A DNA stretch of 64,000 nucleotides from Gardnerella vaginalis 1500E (GCF_000263595.1 NZ_ADES01000014.1:1-64000); one strand, 5' to 3'; positions 17,573 to 26,754 are shown, counted from the first letter of the stretch. Numbers and translations: made by a program. Notes: a model not told the origin generated them from the sequence alone.

Positions 17573-18412
17573 TTAAGCAACAACACCTTTAGCAATAAGC
17601 TCGCGCGCAACCTCACGATACTCTTTTGCAGTCTTGTGCTCAGGAGCAAAAATAGTGATAGGAACTGCAGCAACAGTAGAATCCGGCAATTTAATAGAGC
17701 GGGAAATCACGGAATGCAAAACTCGATCTTGGAAAGCTTCGTAAATGCGCTGTAAGACTTCTTCGCTATGCAAAGTGCGTGTATACATAGTAACTAGAAC
17801 ACCAAATACTTTAAGATCTGGATTAATTCGAGACTGCACTTTTTCAATAGATTGCATAAGGAGAGCAACACCTCGAAGTGCAAAGAACTCTGCAGCAAGC
17901 GGAATAATTACACCATCTGCTGCTGTTAGCGCGTTTACTGTAAGCAAACCTAGAGAAGGCTGGCAGTCTACGATAATAACGTCATACTCGTCTCTAACTT
18001 TACGCAATACGCCTGCGAGAATCTGTTCACGGCCAACTTCTGTAACCAACTGAACTTCTGCAGCAGATAAATCAATATTAGCCGGCATAATATCAATATT
18101 TTCGGTTTCAGTATGACGAATTACGTCGTGAACGTCTACTGACGAATCGAATAATGCTGTATAAACCGTGTTATCAAGCGCGTTAGCGTTAATTCCAAGA
18201 CCAACAGTTGCAGCACCTTGCGGATCGAAATCAACAATTAAAACGCGACGACCATACTGGCTTAAAGCTCCAGCAATATTAATAGAGCTGGTTGTTTTAC
18301 CGACTCCACCTTTTTGATTGCACATAGCAATAATTCGCGCAGGACCGTGAGAAGTAAGCGGTTGCGGCGCATGAAAAGTCTCGTATTCGCGTCCAAGTAA
18401 ATCAGTAGGCAT
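17573..18412 (-). CDS. ParA family chromosome partition ATPase
   Basis: 279 residues from the chosen ATG. Deviant Walker A NQKGGVGKTTS near residue 32 with the signature Lys, Walker A' VLIVDFDPQGAATVGLG, and Walker B VIIVDCQPSLGLLTVNAL. It should bind DNA non-specifically as an ATP dimer. The frame opens ten codons upstream at a GTG (18442) with a poor ribosome site; the ATG at 18412 follows AGTGGGGAAC and begins MPTDLLGREYE, as I recall from homologues. The gene lies just behind xerD. No parB or scpA/scpB gene is next to it in this window, unlike the xerD-parA-scpA order I know from other actinobacteria. Confidence 0.88.
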   Translation of the reverse strand: MPTDLLGREYETFHAPQPLTSHGPARIIAMCNQKGGVGKTTSSINIAGALSQYGRRVLIVDFDPQGAATVGLGINANALDNTVYTALFDSSVDVHDVIRHTETENIDIMPANIDLSAAEVQLVTEVGREQILAGVLRKVRDEYDVIIVDCQPSLGLLTVNALTAADGVIIPLAAEFFALRGVALLMQSIEKVQSRINPDLKVFGVLVTMYTRTLHSEEVLQRIYEAFQDRVLHSVISRSIKLPDSTVAAVPITIFAPEHKTAKEYREVARELIAKGVVA

Positions 18413-18460
18413 GTTCCCCACTTTATCAACAGGTATACTCACGAAACTCTGAGAATGAAA

Positions 18461-19420
18461 TTATCTAGCACGAGGATGACTCATTACATACGCTTCAAAT
18501 AAAGCATCTGGGCTAATATGCGTGTAAATTTGCGTAGTTGTTACAGAAGCGTGACCAAGAAGCTCTTGAACTGTGCGAACATCCGCACCACCTGCTATTA
18601 AATGCGTAGCAAGAGAATGACGTAAAGTATGTGGATGCAAGGGGCGTCCAAGTTTTGCGCGCTCCCCTGCATCAACAACCACAAACCATGCTGACTGTCG
18701 AGATAAAGCATTGCCGCGTTTATTTAAGAAAATAGTGTGCAATTCGCGCTTTCCTTTTGAAGATAATATTGGGCGAGATTTTTCAATATACTTGCAAATA
18801 GCTCTAACAGCGCAACCACCAATTGGAACTAGACGCTGTTTTGCGCCTTTTCCAGTAAGTTTTACAACGGAGTCTTCTAAATCAAGATCTTCAAATTTTA
18901 CGCCTACTGCTTCTGAAATTCGCGCTCCTGTAGCGTACAAAAATTCGAGTAATGCTGCGTCTCTAAGAGAAATCGCGTCCTCGCTACCAAAATTTCCAGC
19001 AGCTTCAATAACACGATTTACTTCATCAACGCTTAGCACATCCGGCAAGTAATCCGCCTGCTTTGGCGCTTTTACTTGCGCTGAGGCGTCAGAGCTAATA
19101 TCTCCATGAGCAAGCATAAAACGATGCCATTCGTGAATACTTGCAAGTCTTCTAGCAACAGTGCGAGATCCCAAACCTAATTTATGCAAAGTTCTAATAT
19201 ATGATTCAATATCTAACTGCGAAATAGCGGTAATATCTTTAATTTTTCGTTCACTATAAAGCCAAGATGCGTAATCTTGCAAATCTGAAGCGTATGCTGA
19301 TACTGTTTTTTTAGAAAGACCACGCTCAATATCAATATGCGCAATAAAACGTTGAATATAAGATGCAAATTCTTCAGGAATATTATTTTTTCTATTGTCA
19401 GAATCAAGATTTGAGCGCAT
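18461..19420 (-). CDS. xerD: tyrosine recombinase XerD
   Basis: 319 residues. Core-binding domain at residues 15-105 and catalytic domain after it. Catalytic residues appear as R in ATGARISEAVG, K in GKGAKQRLVP, HPHTLRHSLATH, LGHASVTTTQIYTH with the Tyr nucleophile in IYTH. The tail LFEAYVMSHPRAR matches XerD proteins. No ribosome-binding site precedes the ATG; instead TATAAT sits eight bases upstream, so the mRNA may be leaderless. Followed 18-48 bases later by parA on the same strand. Confidence 0.87.
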   Translation of the reverse strand: MRSNLDSDNRKNNIPEEFASYIQRFIAHIDIERGLSKKTVSAYASDLQDYASWLYSERKIKDITAISQLDIESYIRTLHKLGLGSRTVARRLASIHEWHRFMLAHGDISSDASAQVKAPKQADYLPDVLSVDEVNRVIEAAGNFGSEDAISLRDAALLEFLYATGARISEAVGVKFEDLDLEDSVVKLTGKGAKQRLVPIGGCAVRAICKYIEKSRPILSSKGKRELHTIFLNKRGNALSRQSAWFVVVDAGERAKLGRPLHPHTLRHSLATHLIAGGADVRTVQELLGHASVTTTQIYTHISPDALFEAYVMSHPRAR

Positions 19421-19427
19421 AAAAATA

Positions 19428-19433
19428 ATTATA
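19428..19433 (-). promoter_or_regulatory. -10 box of a probably leaderless xerD transcript
   Basis: TATAAT on the minus strand ends eight bases before the ATG, so transcription would start at or next to the start codon. No Shine-Dalgarno sequence is present in between. No good -35 hexamer is seen. Confidence 0.5.
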
Positions 19434-19465
19434 GCTAATAAGTAAATTTGTTGTTTTAAAAGAAA

Positions 19466-19491
19466 AAGCCCGCCTTAAAATGGACGGGCTT
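19466..19491 (-). terminator. terminator of infC-rpmI-rplT
   Basis: AAGCCCG (19466-19472) pairs with CGGGCTT (19485-19491); on the minus strand the stem is followed by a T-run (complement of 19461-19467). It lies 26 bases past the rplT stop. Confidence 0.85.
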
Positions 19492-19516
19492 AAAATCAAA
19501 CTCTATTAAAGCGAAA

Positions 19517-19900
19517 TCAGGCTTCAACTGGAGCATTTACGTCAGCTGGCAATGCAGCCTTAGCAGCTTCGACAACAGCCTTGAATGCTTCAATATCGGA
19601 AACAGCGAGCTCAGCAAGAGCGCGACGATCCAATTCAATCCCTGCCAAGTGCAAGCCCTGAATGAAGCGATTGTAGGTGATGCCTTCAGCGCGAACTGCA
19701 GCGTTGATGCGCTGAATCCACAACTTGCGGAAATCACCCTTGCGAGCCTTGCGGTCGCGGAAGTTATAAGTAAATGAGTGGAGCAGCTGTTCCTTTGCCT
19801 TGCGGTAAAGACGGGAGCGCTGACCGCGGTAGCCAGAAGCCCTCTCAAGAACAACGCGACGCTTCTTGTGAGCGTTTACTGCGCGCTTTACTCGTGCCAT
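19517..19900 (-). CDS. rplT: 50S ribosomal protein L20 (bL20)
   Basis: 127 residues, near the usual length. The N-terminus [38 protein letters not shown] is the long basic rRNA-binding extension. The globular part contains [31 protein letters not shown]. bL20 is needed for early 50S assembly and in several bacteria represses its own operon. GAGGAAT precedes the ATG. Last gene of the operon. Confidence 0.97.
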   Translation of the reverse strand: MARVKRAVNAHKKRRVVLERASGYRGQRSRLYRKAKEQLLHSFTYNFRDRKARKGDFRKLWIQRINAAVRAEGITYNRFIQGLHLAGIELDRRALAELAVSDIEAFKAVVEAAKAALPADVNAPVEA

Positions 19901-19968
19901 AAGTATTCCTCAGCTTTCTTAAAAATTTATGATTGCGTATTCGTTTACAAGCAATTCTTACTTGTTAC

Positions 19969-20163
19969 TTACTTAACGAGCAAGCCCTTAAGCTTCTTGC
20001 TCTGCGCAGTAGCCAATACTTTATCTTCGGAAAGAGCACGACGTTTACGAGCCGACTTGTGCTCCAAGTTGTGGCGCATGGCGCTACCATCGTGCATCAC
20101 CTTACCGGTACCGGTAAGACGAACGCGCTTGGACGCTGCGGAATTAGTTTTCATCTTCGGCAT
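19969..20163 (-). CDS. rpmI: 50S ribosomal protein L35 (bL35)
   Basis: 64 residues, the expected size. Sequence starts [22 protein letters not shown], typical of bL35. AAGGAGGG lies seven bases before the ATG at 20163; the frame continues 13 codons upstream but that part is not bL35. The start overlaps the 3' end of infC by 20 bases, so the two are translationally coupled. Confidence 0.96.
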   Translation of the reverse strand: MPKMKTNSAASKRVRLTGTGKVMHDGSAMRHNLEHKSARKRRALSEDKVLATAQSKKLKGLLVK

Positions 20164-20839
20164 TGCTGCCCTCCTTGTGATGTTGATCGGATTGCATAGC
20201 ATTTACTGCAGCTGCAGCCTGTGCCTGCACTTCCTGCTTTGCCGCAAGACGTGCAGCCTGGCGAGCTTGACGCTCTGCACGAGATTCAGCGCCTCGACGA
20301 CGCTGCTCAGACTGTGTATGAATCTTCTTGCCCTTTGGAGCGAGAGTCATAATAATATTGCGACCCTCTTGCTTCGGCGCAAACTCAACGGTGCCACTTT
20401 CAGAGACCTCATCCGCAAGTCGGCGTAACAGTTCAACGCCGCCAATTGGACGAGACTGTTCGCGGCCACGCAGCATAATAGTGACCTTTACCTTATCTCC
20501 ACCGTTCAAGAAACGAAGTACATGACCCTTTTTAACGTCAAAATCATGATCATCAATCTTGAGGCGGAAACGAATTTCCTTAACCTCAGCAGTGGTCTGA
20601 TTACGGCGCGCTTCACGAGCCTTCATCTTTTCGTTGTACTTGTACTTACCATAGTCAATAAGCTTGGCTACTGGAGGTTTAGCAGTAGGCGCTACCTCGA
20701 CGAGATCGAGGTTAGCTTCCCTTGCAAGGTTTAACGCGACAGAGGTTGCGATAACTCCCACCTGCTCGCCTTTTGGACCAATAAGGCGCACCTGAGGGAC
20801 TCGAATCTCCTCGTTAATGCGTGGTTCGTCGCTAATGAT
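20144..20839 (-). CDS. infC: translation initiation factor IF-3
   Basis: About 231 residues. The N-terminal domain begins [27 protein letters not shown] and the C-terminal domain holds [18 protein letters not shown] and [15 protein letters not shown] basic, Ala/Gln-rich tail of about 50 residues follows, longer than in E. coli. The conserved N-terminus coincides with an ATC followed by ATT, preceded by AAGGATTGGAGTC; the only in-frame ATG is 17 codons upstream (20890) without a ribosome site and with a non-conserved leader. I therefore place the start at the ATC (20839) or the ATT (20836). Such codons are known for infC elsewhere and allow IF-3 to limit its own synthesis. First gene of the infC-rpmI-rplT operon. 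Confidence 0.88.
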   Translation of the reverse strand: MISDEPRINEEIRVPQVRLIGPKGEQVGVIATSVALNLAREANLDLVEVAPTAKPPVAKLIDYGKYKYNEKMKAREARRNQTTAEVKEIRFRLKIDDHDFDVKKGHVLRFLNGGDKVKVTIMLRGREQSRPIGGVELLRRLADEVSESGTVEFAPKQEGRNIIMTLAPKGKKIHTQSEQRRRGAESRAERQARQAARLAAKQEVQAQAAAAVNAMQSDQHHKEGSNAEDEN

Positions 20840-21044
20840 GACTCCAATCCTTCTAAATACTGGTAGAATGCAATACACCAAGAAGTCCATTAGTTTAAGG
20901 ATTCAACACTTCATATCAATAAAACGCTGTATAACAGCGCAGCAAGCAGCACAAGAGACTAACTTGCGTGACCGAAGTCATGAACCCGAAACCACAGTAG
21001 GCTTCCAGGTGGGGACATCCCACTTTCTTGATTACTCAAGCCAA
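20840..21044 (-). promoter_or_regulatory. long leader of the infC operon
   Basis: About 200 non-coding bases separate the -10 box from the infC start. A small hairpin GTGGG-ATGTC-CCCAC is visible at 21011-21025 (minus strand), and the sequence downstream, through about 20900, could form further stems. Leaders of this operon bind L20 in other bacteria; that this one does is inference. Confidence 0.45.
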
Positions 21045-21050
21045 ATGTTT

Positions 21051-21056
21051 AGTATA
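21051..21056 (-). promoter_or_regulatory. -10 box upstream of infC
   Basis: TATACT on the minus strand (complement of 21051-21056). A -35 hexamer at the right distance is not convincing. Confidence 0.45.
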
Positions 21057-21104
21057 CTACATGCCTTGACAAATAATCATTACGCAAATCGCTAATAGAC
21101 TTAC

Positions 21105-22991
21105 TTACGCAACTTGCACAGGATCAGGCTTCAATCCATCGTGATTAAAGTACACGTCATACCAGGTCAAGAAAGTGTAAACTGTCCAAATCTTGCGACG
21201 ATCGTCAGTACGCTTAGCATAGTTGTTATCTATCATTTGAAGTAAAGCGTCACGATCGAAGAACTTTGCCGCATCGTCACTTTCAAAAGTTTTGCGCACA
21301 ATCTTATAAAAGCGTTCTTCGCGCAACCAATCTTTAACTGGCACTGGGAAACCAAGCTTTTCACGGTCGTACCAGGCCTTAGGTAAATGACGTGCAGCCG
21401 CCTGGCGGAAAGCAAACTTCGTATTTTCATCAGTAATCAAATACTTAGTAGGAACCTGCTCTGCAACATCCATAAGCATACGGTCAAGTAAAGGCACACG
21501 AAGCTCCAAAGAGTGAGCCATTGTCATTTTATCTGCCTTAAGCAAAATATCTCCCGGCATCCACTGATGCATATCGAGATACTGCTTCTTCTTAACTTCC
21601 GAAAGACCCTTACCTAAAATTCTGTTATAAATAGCACCAACAATATCCATAACATGCGGACCTTTACGGTATTCAGGCTTCAAAAGTTTTACAGCATCTT
21701 CCTCATTGAAAACCTTTGACTGGCCAATAAAATGCTCCTCAGCTGGAGCCAAATTAGCGTACAAATGCCATGCTCCATGGAAATGCTTTCCTTTTGCTGC
21801 TCTACCAATTGCATAACGCAACTTTTTCGGCAACTTTGCGAGCATACGCGTCACAACTTTAATAAGCTTGGAACGCGTGTGAACACCATAATCAATGTAT
21901 CCTGCAAATAATTCATCTGCGCCTTCGCCGCTTAACACAACACGCAAATCCTGAGAAGCTAGCTTCGCCAGGAAGAACAATGGAACGCAAGAGAAGTTAG
22001 AATCAGGCTCATCTAAATACCATTGAATCTGCGGGAAATAGCGGAATGCATCTTCAGCATCAATAATTTCAGATTTATTATTTAAGCCAATAATTTTCGC
22101 CAATTCTCCAGCCTGCTTGGACTCGTTATAACGTCCGCCAGCAAAACCAATTGAATACGTGTGCTCTGGGCGAGCAACAGCGGCAACATAGCTAGAATCT
22201 ACACCTGAAGAAAGGAAGGAACCAACTTCAACATCTGCAATCTGATGAGCTTTAACAGAATCGCAAACAGTTTTATCGATTAAATCCACAAGCTCGTTCA
22301 AATGCTGCTTGCTTTCACGGAAATTAGGATCGTAATACTGTTCGATTTTCATCTCACCATTTTTATAAGTGAAACAATGTCCTTCAGGAAGCTTAAACAC
22401 ACCCTTAAAGAAAGTCTCACTAATTGCAGGATATTGGAAAGTCATAAAAGGCTTAAGAGCATTCTCGTTTAATTCCTTCTTAAAATCCGGATGACGAAGA
22501 AGAGATTTAATTTCGGAACCATACATAAAAGTGCCGTTCATATGCGCATAATAGAAAGGCTTAATACCAAAATGGTCGCGAGCGCCGAACAATTCTTGAG
22601 TTTGCTTATTCCAAATAACAAACGCAAACATTCCGCGCAAACGCTTAAGTAAATCCTTACCCCACTGTTCATAACCGTGTACTAATACTTCTGTATCGCA
22701 ATCAGTGTGGAAAATGTGACCATCTTTAATAAGTTCTTCACGAAGTGGCTTGTAGTTATAAATCTCACCGTTGAATGTAACTGCAAGATTTCCGTCTTCG
22801 TTATACATTGGCTGAGAACCACCGTGAAGGTCAATAATGCTTAAACGACGAAATCCCAATGCTGCATGATTATCAATCATTGTGCCATACTCGTCAGGCC
22901 CACGGTGAGCAATTACATCCGTCATATCTTTAACAATTTGTTTTTTGACGTTAATTGGGGTGTCATTAATGAACCCAGCAATTCCGCACAT
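21105..22991 (-). CDS. asnB: asparagine synthase, glutamine-hydrolysing
   Basis: 628 residues. Class II glutamine amidotransferase domain at the N-terminus with catalytic Cys2 (MCGIAGF), RGPDEYG near 31, and FNGEIYNY near 74. The synthetase domain follows, with the pyrophosphatase loop SSGVDSSYVAA near 245, altered from the usual SGGLDSS to SSGVDSS, and GEGADELFAGYIDYG near 345. It would make asparagine from aspartate, ATP and glutamine. GAGGAG lies just before the ATG. It stands alone between the infC promoter region and a divergent thiamine pyrophosphokinase gene. The 628-residue form is AsnB as found in Gram-positive bacteria. Confidence 0.92.
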   Translation of the reverse strand: MCGIAGFINDTPINVKKQIVKDMTDVIAHRGPDEYGTMIDNHAALGFRRLSIIDLHGGSQPMYNEDGNLAVTFNGEIYNYKPLREELIKDGHIFHTDCDTEVLVHGYEQWGKDLLKRLRGMFAFVIWNKQTQELFGARDHFGIKPFYYAHMNGTFMYGSEIKSLLRHPDFKKELNENALKPFMTFQYPAISETFFKGVFKLPEGHCFTYKNGEMKIEQYYDPNFRESKQHLNELVDLIDKTVCDSVKAHQIADVEVGSFLSSGVDSSYVAAVARPEHTYSIGFAGGRYNESKQAGELAKIIGLNNKSEIIDAEDAFRYFPQIQWYLDEPDSNFSCVPLFFLAKLASQDLRVVLSGEGADELFAGYIDYGVHTRSKLIKVVTRMLAKLPKKLRYAIGRAAKGKHFHGAWHLYANLAPAEEHFIGQSKVFNEEDAVKLLKPEYRKGPHVMDIVGAIYNRILGKGLSEVKKKQYLDMHQWMPGDILLKADKMTMAHSLELRVPLLDRMLMDVAEQVPTKYLITDENTKFAFRQAAARHLPKAWYDREKLGFPVPVKDWLREERFYKIVRKTFESDDAAKFFDRDALLQMIDNNYAKRTDDRRKIWTVYTFLTWYDVYFNHDGLKPDPVQVA

Positions 22992-23236
22992 TTATTTCTC
23001 CTCGTAAAGTGCACAACACAAGTCATATTATTTTCCGACAAATTATTTTCCTGCTACTAATGCAGAAAATCTATAATGTCTTAGAAAATCTAGTCTGATA
23101 TGCAATGTTACATCAAGCGCTTTATGTTATTGAAGAATATCAAGCAAAAACATAACAAAATACTACTCAATACAGCGTTTGTAAACTATTGTTTGGAAGC
23201 ATTAAATAGATACTAATAGAGCGTTATTATGATGAT

Positions 23237-24034
23237 ATGGAACCTTTGCAACGCTGCGTAGTACTAGCAGCAGGAGATTATTACGACAATACACGTGAGC
23301 ATGTGCCGGATCGCGCACTAACCATTGCTGCAGATGGTGGATGGGATCATGCATGCGAATTAGGTTTGCATGTAGATGCCCTTATTGGAGATTTTGATTC
23401 TGTTCGCCTTAAGCTTCCTACCGACGCCATTATTACACGTTTGCCATCCGAAAAGGATGATCCAGATTTACTTTCCGCATTAAAAGTTGGATGGTCTAAA
23501 GGAGCTAGAGAATTCCATATTTTTGGCGGCTTAGGTGGACGCGTTGACCATACAATTTCCAATATTCAACTTATGGTTCGCTTAGCTCGTCGCGGCGGAA
23601 TTGGCTTCTTATATGGCGACGGTCAAATAGTTACTGCTATTCACGATGGTTCACTTGATTTTCCAGCATCAAACGGAAGCAAATCTCGCATAGTTTCAGT
23701 GTTTTCGCACACTCCTGTTTCAAATGATGTAAACGAGACTGGTTTAAAATATCAGCTTGAGCATGCTGTTATGCACGGCGACGCTGTTCAAGGTTTAAGC
23801 AACGAATTATTAAACAACACACCGGCTCATATTGATGTTCATGAAGGAACGCTTATTGTAACCTTCCCAATTAACGCTCCTTTGCCGCAAGTTAGCTGGT
23901 TCAAAAGGCCTGTTGGAGATTTAGGCAAAGTTGACACTTCTATTTCTGAAGCATTAGCTGTTCCTCTGGAAAGTGAAGCAACTCCAACTGACTCAACTAC
24001 TGCAGCTGCAGAGTCTATGACTTACAACGATTAG
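23237..24034 (+). CDS. thiamine pyrophosphokinase
   Basis: 265 residues. It should convert thiamine and ATP to thiamine pyrophosphate. Motifs in order: AADGGWDHACELG (residues 31-43), DALIGDFDSV (47-56), PSEKDDPDLLSAL (69-81), and FGGLGGRVDHTISNIQL near 97-113, all typical of the catalytic domain. A thiamine-binding beta domain follows; the last 40 residues are Ser/Thr/Ala-rich and not conserved. The ribosome site is weak. No other thiamine gene is adjacent, but YkoE (36106-36822) and a YqgV-type protein (43551-43943) also point to thiamine uptake or salvage. Confidence 0.87.
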   Translation: MEPLQRCVVLAAGDYYDNTREHVPDRALTIAADGGWDHACELGLHVDALIGDFDSVRLKLPTDAIITRLPSEKDDPDLLSALKVGWSKGAREFHIFGGLGGRVDHTISNIQLMVRLARRGGIGFLYGDGQIVTAIHDGSLDFPASNGSKSRIVSVFSHTPVSNDVNETGLKYQLEHAVMHGDAVQGLSNELLNNTPAHIDVHEGTLIVTFPINAPLPQVSWFKRPVGDLGKVDTSISEALAVPLESEATPTDSTTAAAESMTYND

Positions 24035-24205
24035 ACCTTGAACTCTTTACACATTACGTGCACTGTTCTGCAACTTTTCGTACAGACCGCACACTAAAAT
24101 GAACACCGTTAATTCAAATAACGATGACCACAATGCGTGAGTTTTCATCGCGAAAATAGCGCGACTTAAACGTTGCGCACGAGGTCTCACTCAAGGGAGA
24201 ACCAC

Positions 24206-25261
24206 ATGACAGTCAAGATTGGTATTAACGGTTTCGGTCGCATCGGTCGTCTTGCATTCCGTCGTATTTTTGAGCTTCAAGCTCGCGGCGGTCAAGCCGG
24301 TGATATCGAAGTCGCAGCCATCAACGATCTGACCACTCCTTCTATGCTCGCCTACTTGCTTAAGTACGACAGCACCCACGGCACATTCCGCCACGATGAC
24401 GGCACCCCAGTTGAGGTGACTTCTACCGAAGACGCAATCGTCGTAGATGGTAAGACTTATAAGGTATACGCCGAGAAGGATGCCAATAACATTCCATGGG
24501 TTAAGAATGATGGCGTTGAATTTGTTCTTGAATGCACCGGTTTCTATACTTCTGCAGAAAAGTCCCAGGCTCACTTGAACGCTGGCGCTAAGAAGGTTCT
24601 TATCTCCGCTCCTGCTAAGGATGAAACCACCCCAACAGTCGTATTCGGCGTAAACCATCAGATTTTGAAGGCCTCCGACAACATTGTTTCCGCTGGTTCT
24701 TGCACCACCAACTCCATGGCTGCCATGGTTAAGCTCTTGCAAGATAACTGGGGAATTAAGTCCGGCTTCATGACCACAATCCACGCTTACACCGGAACTC
24801 AGATGATTCTTGACGGCCCACGCGGCTCCAAGCCACGCAACAACCGTTCTGCAGCTTGCAACACCATTGAGCACTCCACCGGCGCTGCTAAGGCAATCGG
24901 CAAGGTTGTGCCAGAAGTTAACGGCAAGCTCCAGGGTCACGCACAGCGTATTCAGGTTCCAGATGGTTCCGTTACCGAGTTGACCACCGTTCTTGAAAAG
25001 CCAGCAACTGTTGAAGAAATCAACGAAGCCTTCAAGAAGGCTTTTGAGAACTGCGAGTACTTCGGTTACAATGCCGACAGCATCGTGTCTTCTGACATCA
25101 TCGGCGACACCCACGGTGGCGTTTTCGATCCAACTCAGACCGATGTGAACACTGTTGACGGTGTAACTTTGGCTCGTACCGTTACCTTCTACGATAACGA
25201 GTGCGGCTTCACCGCTAACATGATTCGCACCCTTCTTTACTTCGCTGAAATCTCCGAGTGA
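24206..25261 (+). CDS. gap: glyceraldehyde-3-phosphate dehydrogenase, type I
   Basis: 351 residues. NAD-binding N-terminus [20 protein letters not shown], catalytic Cys in [15 protein letters not shown] near residue 170, catalytic His in HAYTGTQ, and the phosphate-site segment [30 protein letters not shown] lies seven bases before the ATG at 24206; an in-frame opening at 24173 is not conserved. The codon choice (strong use of AAG, CTC, ATC, ACC) differs sharply from neighbours and indicates very high expression. In bifidobacteria it serves the lower part of the fructose-6-phosphate shunt. Confidence 0.97.
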   Translation: MTVKIGINGFGRIGRLAFRRIFELQARGGQAGDIEVAAINDLTTPSMLAYLLKYDSTHGTFRHDDGTPVEVTSTEDAIVVDGKTYKVYAEKDANNIPWVKNDGVEFVLECTGFYTSAEKSQAHLNAGAKKVLISAPAKDETTPTVVFGVNHQILKASDNIVSAGSCTTNSMAAMVKLLQDNWGIKSGFMTTIHAYTGTQMILDGPRGSKPRNNRSAACNTIEHSTGAAKAIGKVVPEVNGKLQGHAQRIQVPDGSVTELTTVLEKPATVEEINEAFKKAFENCEYFGYNADSIVSSDIIGDTHGGVFDPTQTDVNTVDGVTLARTVTFYDNECGFTANMIRTLLYFAEISE

Positions 25262-25309
25262 TTTCACTCAAGTAAAAATCAGAAATAATCTGATTTTGTA
25301 AGGTTTATT

Positions 25310-25347
25310 AAACCCCTTGTGCTGCTTTCTAGGCCCACAAGGGGTTT
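25310..25347 (+). terminator. terminator of gap
   Basis: AAACCCCTTGTG (25310-25321) pairs with CACAAGGGGTTT (25336-25347), a 12-bp stem followed by a short T-rich run. Confidence 0.85.
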
Positions 25348-25438
25348 ATTGTTTAAATTTACATTAAGTCAATAGTTGGTATAGCATATCATGTAACACA
25401 AAATTGCTACTAAGTCACGCAACATAAGGGGAAACGCA

Positions 25439-25939
25439 ATGAGTAAAAAACATGCAGAAACAGGAAAAGCAACTCCTGCTATTGCGCAACTCGAAAACGC
25501 AGGAATCACCTTCCGCATAGCGCAATACGAGCATGATGCCGATCACATGGATGACGGCTATGGAATTGAAGCTGCTGAAAAACTCGGCGTAAGTGCCGCT
25601 CAAGTTTGTAAAACACTTATGGTTGACACTGGTGAAAAGCGAGTAGTTGGAATTGTTCCAGTAAATGGACGACTAAATATGAAAGCAATTGCTGCAGCGG
25701 TCGGCGCAAAGAAAGCTAGTATGACAAGCCCAGAAGTTGCACAACGTGAAAGCGGATACGTGGTTGGCGGAATCTCGCCATTTGGTCAGAAAACACATCA
25801 TGAAACAGTTCTTGACACTAGCGTAATGCAGTTTGATGAGATTCTTGTTTCTGGAGGAAAGCGCGGACTTGACGTGGTGCTTAATCCTCAAGACATCGTA
25901 ACATTGTTAAATGCAACCGTTGCAGATATTGCAGCATAA
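25439..25939 (+). CDS. ybaK: YbaK-type aminoacyl-tRNA deacylase
   Basis: 166 residues. Single YbaK/ProX-like editing domain that would hydrolyse mischarged tRNA, typically Cys-tRNA(Pro). Visible landmarks are VCKTLMVDTGEKRVVGIVPVNGRLNMKAIAAAVGAKKASM, with the catalytic-type Lys in VCKTL, and GYVVGGISPFGQK with the GxxPFG-like loop. GGGGAAACGC precedes the ATG. It is a single gene downstream of gap. Confidence 0.9.
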   Translation: MSKKHAETGKATPAIAQLENAGITFRIAQYEHDADHMDDGYGIEAAEKLGVSAAQVCKTLMVDTGEKRVVGIVPVNGRLNMKAIAAAVGAKKASMTSPEVAQRESGYVVGGISPFGQKTHHETVLDTSVMQFDEILVSGGKRGLDVVLNPQDIVTLLNATVADIAA

Positions 25940-26046
25940 GTTTGCTGCAACTAGATTTAAGCATAAGCTAAGCGTGAGCTAGTATAACGTCTTGGCAACG
26001 TGCGATAATCCCTAAGGTTGTTAATTAATCGTTAAGGAGTACCATT

Positions 26047-26121
26047 ATGGGTATGCGTGGCCGCAAGCGCAAGGCGCGTCGTAAAAAAGCAGCAAATCAC
26101 GGCAAAAGGCCAAATGCTTAA
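26047..26121 (+). CDS. ribosomal protein bL37 (AURKAIP1/COX24-like, 24 residues)
   Basis: A 24-residue, extremely basic peptide: MGMRGRKRKARRKK at the front and NHGKRPNA at the end. This ending and size match the tiny 50S protein bL37 that I recall from mycobacterial ribosome structures. AAGGAG stands seven bases before the ATG and a strong terminator follows 28 bases after the stop, so this is a real, separately expressed gene. It converges with an ECF sigma factor gene, a neighbourhood also seen in other actinobacteria. Small size means that automated gene callers often miss it. Confidence 0.92.
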   Translation: MGMRGRKRKARRKKAANHGKRPNA

Positions 26122-26149
26122 GCTGTAATTTTTGCTTATAAATACTATA

Positions 26150-26173
26150 AAAGCCCGCTTCTACGCGGGCTTT
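26150..26173. terminator. bidirectional terminator between bL37 and sigma factor
   Basis: AAAGCCCGC (26150-26158) pairs with GCGGGCTTT (26165-26173), loop of six. T-rich sequence follows on the plus strand and A-rich sequence precedes it, so it can serve both convergent genes. Confidence 0.88.
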
Positions 26174-26181
26174 TGTTTTGA

Positions 26182-26754
26182 TTATCTGCATAAATCTGCA
26201 AGCTCGTGCTTTAACTGAGTTCTAGCACGATTAAGTCTGCTCATAACAGTACCAATTTTTATGCCTTCTTCTTTGGCAATCTGCTTATAAGATTTCCCAT
26301 TAATAGCAGCCTCAACAAAAACTTTTCTGCGATCAGGAGGAAGAGTTCCTAAAGCTGCAATAATCTCCTTAGGAGCGAATCCTTCAAAATACTCTTGTTC
26401 CGCAGAAACCAGTCCATTTGGAGTATGATTAGAAGCTTCGTAAATATCCCAATCGTTATAATCGCCAGTTTTATCGTTTGCTCGCTTAGGCGCACGCTTT
26501 TCTTTTGCGTATTGGTTAAAATACAAATTGCGCTCAATCCTGTTAATCCAAGCTGAAAAATTTGTGCCAGGATGAAAAGTCGAGAAAGATTTTAGCGCAC
26601 GCTCAAAAGTATCTTGTACTAAATCTTGAGCATCCTGCACATTATTGGTTAATCGCATAGCTTGATTGTATAAAGAATCAACACAAGTAGTAATAAGCTG
26701 CTCAAATTGCTCATATTTACGCTTAACAAGCGCGCACTTATTAGACTTACTCAT
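26182..26754 (-). CDS. ECF RNA polymerase sigma factor, SigH/SigR-like
   Basis: 190 residues. Region 2: YNQAMRLTNNVQDAQDLVQDTFERALKSFSTFHPGTNFSAWINRIERNLYFNQ (residues 29-81), with the DAQDLVQDTF core-binding motif. Region 4: LPPDRRKVFVEAAINGKSYKQIAKEEGIKIGTVMSRLNRARTQLKHEL (138-186), a helix-turn-helix that reads the -35 element. The sequence resembles the oxidative-stress sigma factors SigH/SigR. These are normally followed by a gene for a zinc anti-sigma factor (RsrA type, HxxxCxxC); none is present downstream or upstream here, so control must differ or the partner is encoded elsewhere. Confidence 0.9.
   Translation of the reverse strand: MSKSNKCALVKRKYEQFEQLITTCVDSLYNQAMRLTNNVQDAQDLVQDTFERALKSFSTFHPGTNFSAWINRIERNLYFNQYAKEKRAPKRANDKTGDYNDWDIYEASNHTPNGLVSAEQEYFEGFAPKEIIAALGTLPPDRRKVFVEAAINGKSYKQIAKEEGIKIGTVMSRLNRARTQLKHELADLCR

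Noticed and set aside
24191..25267. 358-residue open frame on the minus strand opposite gap
   Set aside because: It mirrors gap almost exactly. The biased codon use of gap keeps stops out of the complementary frame, and the product matches nothing I know. It is a shadow frame.
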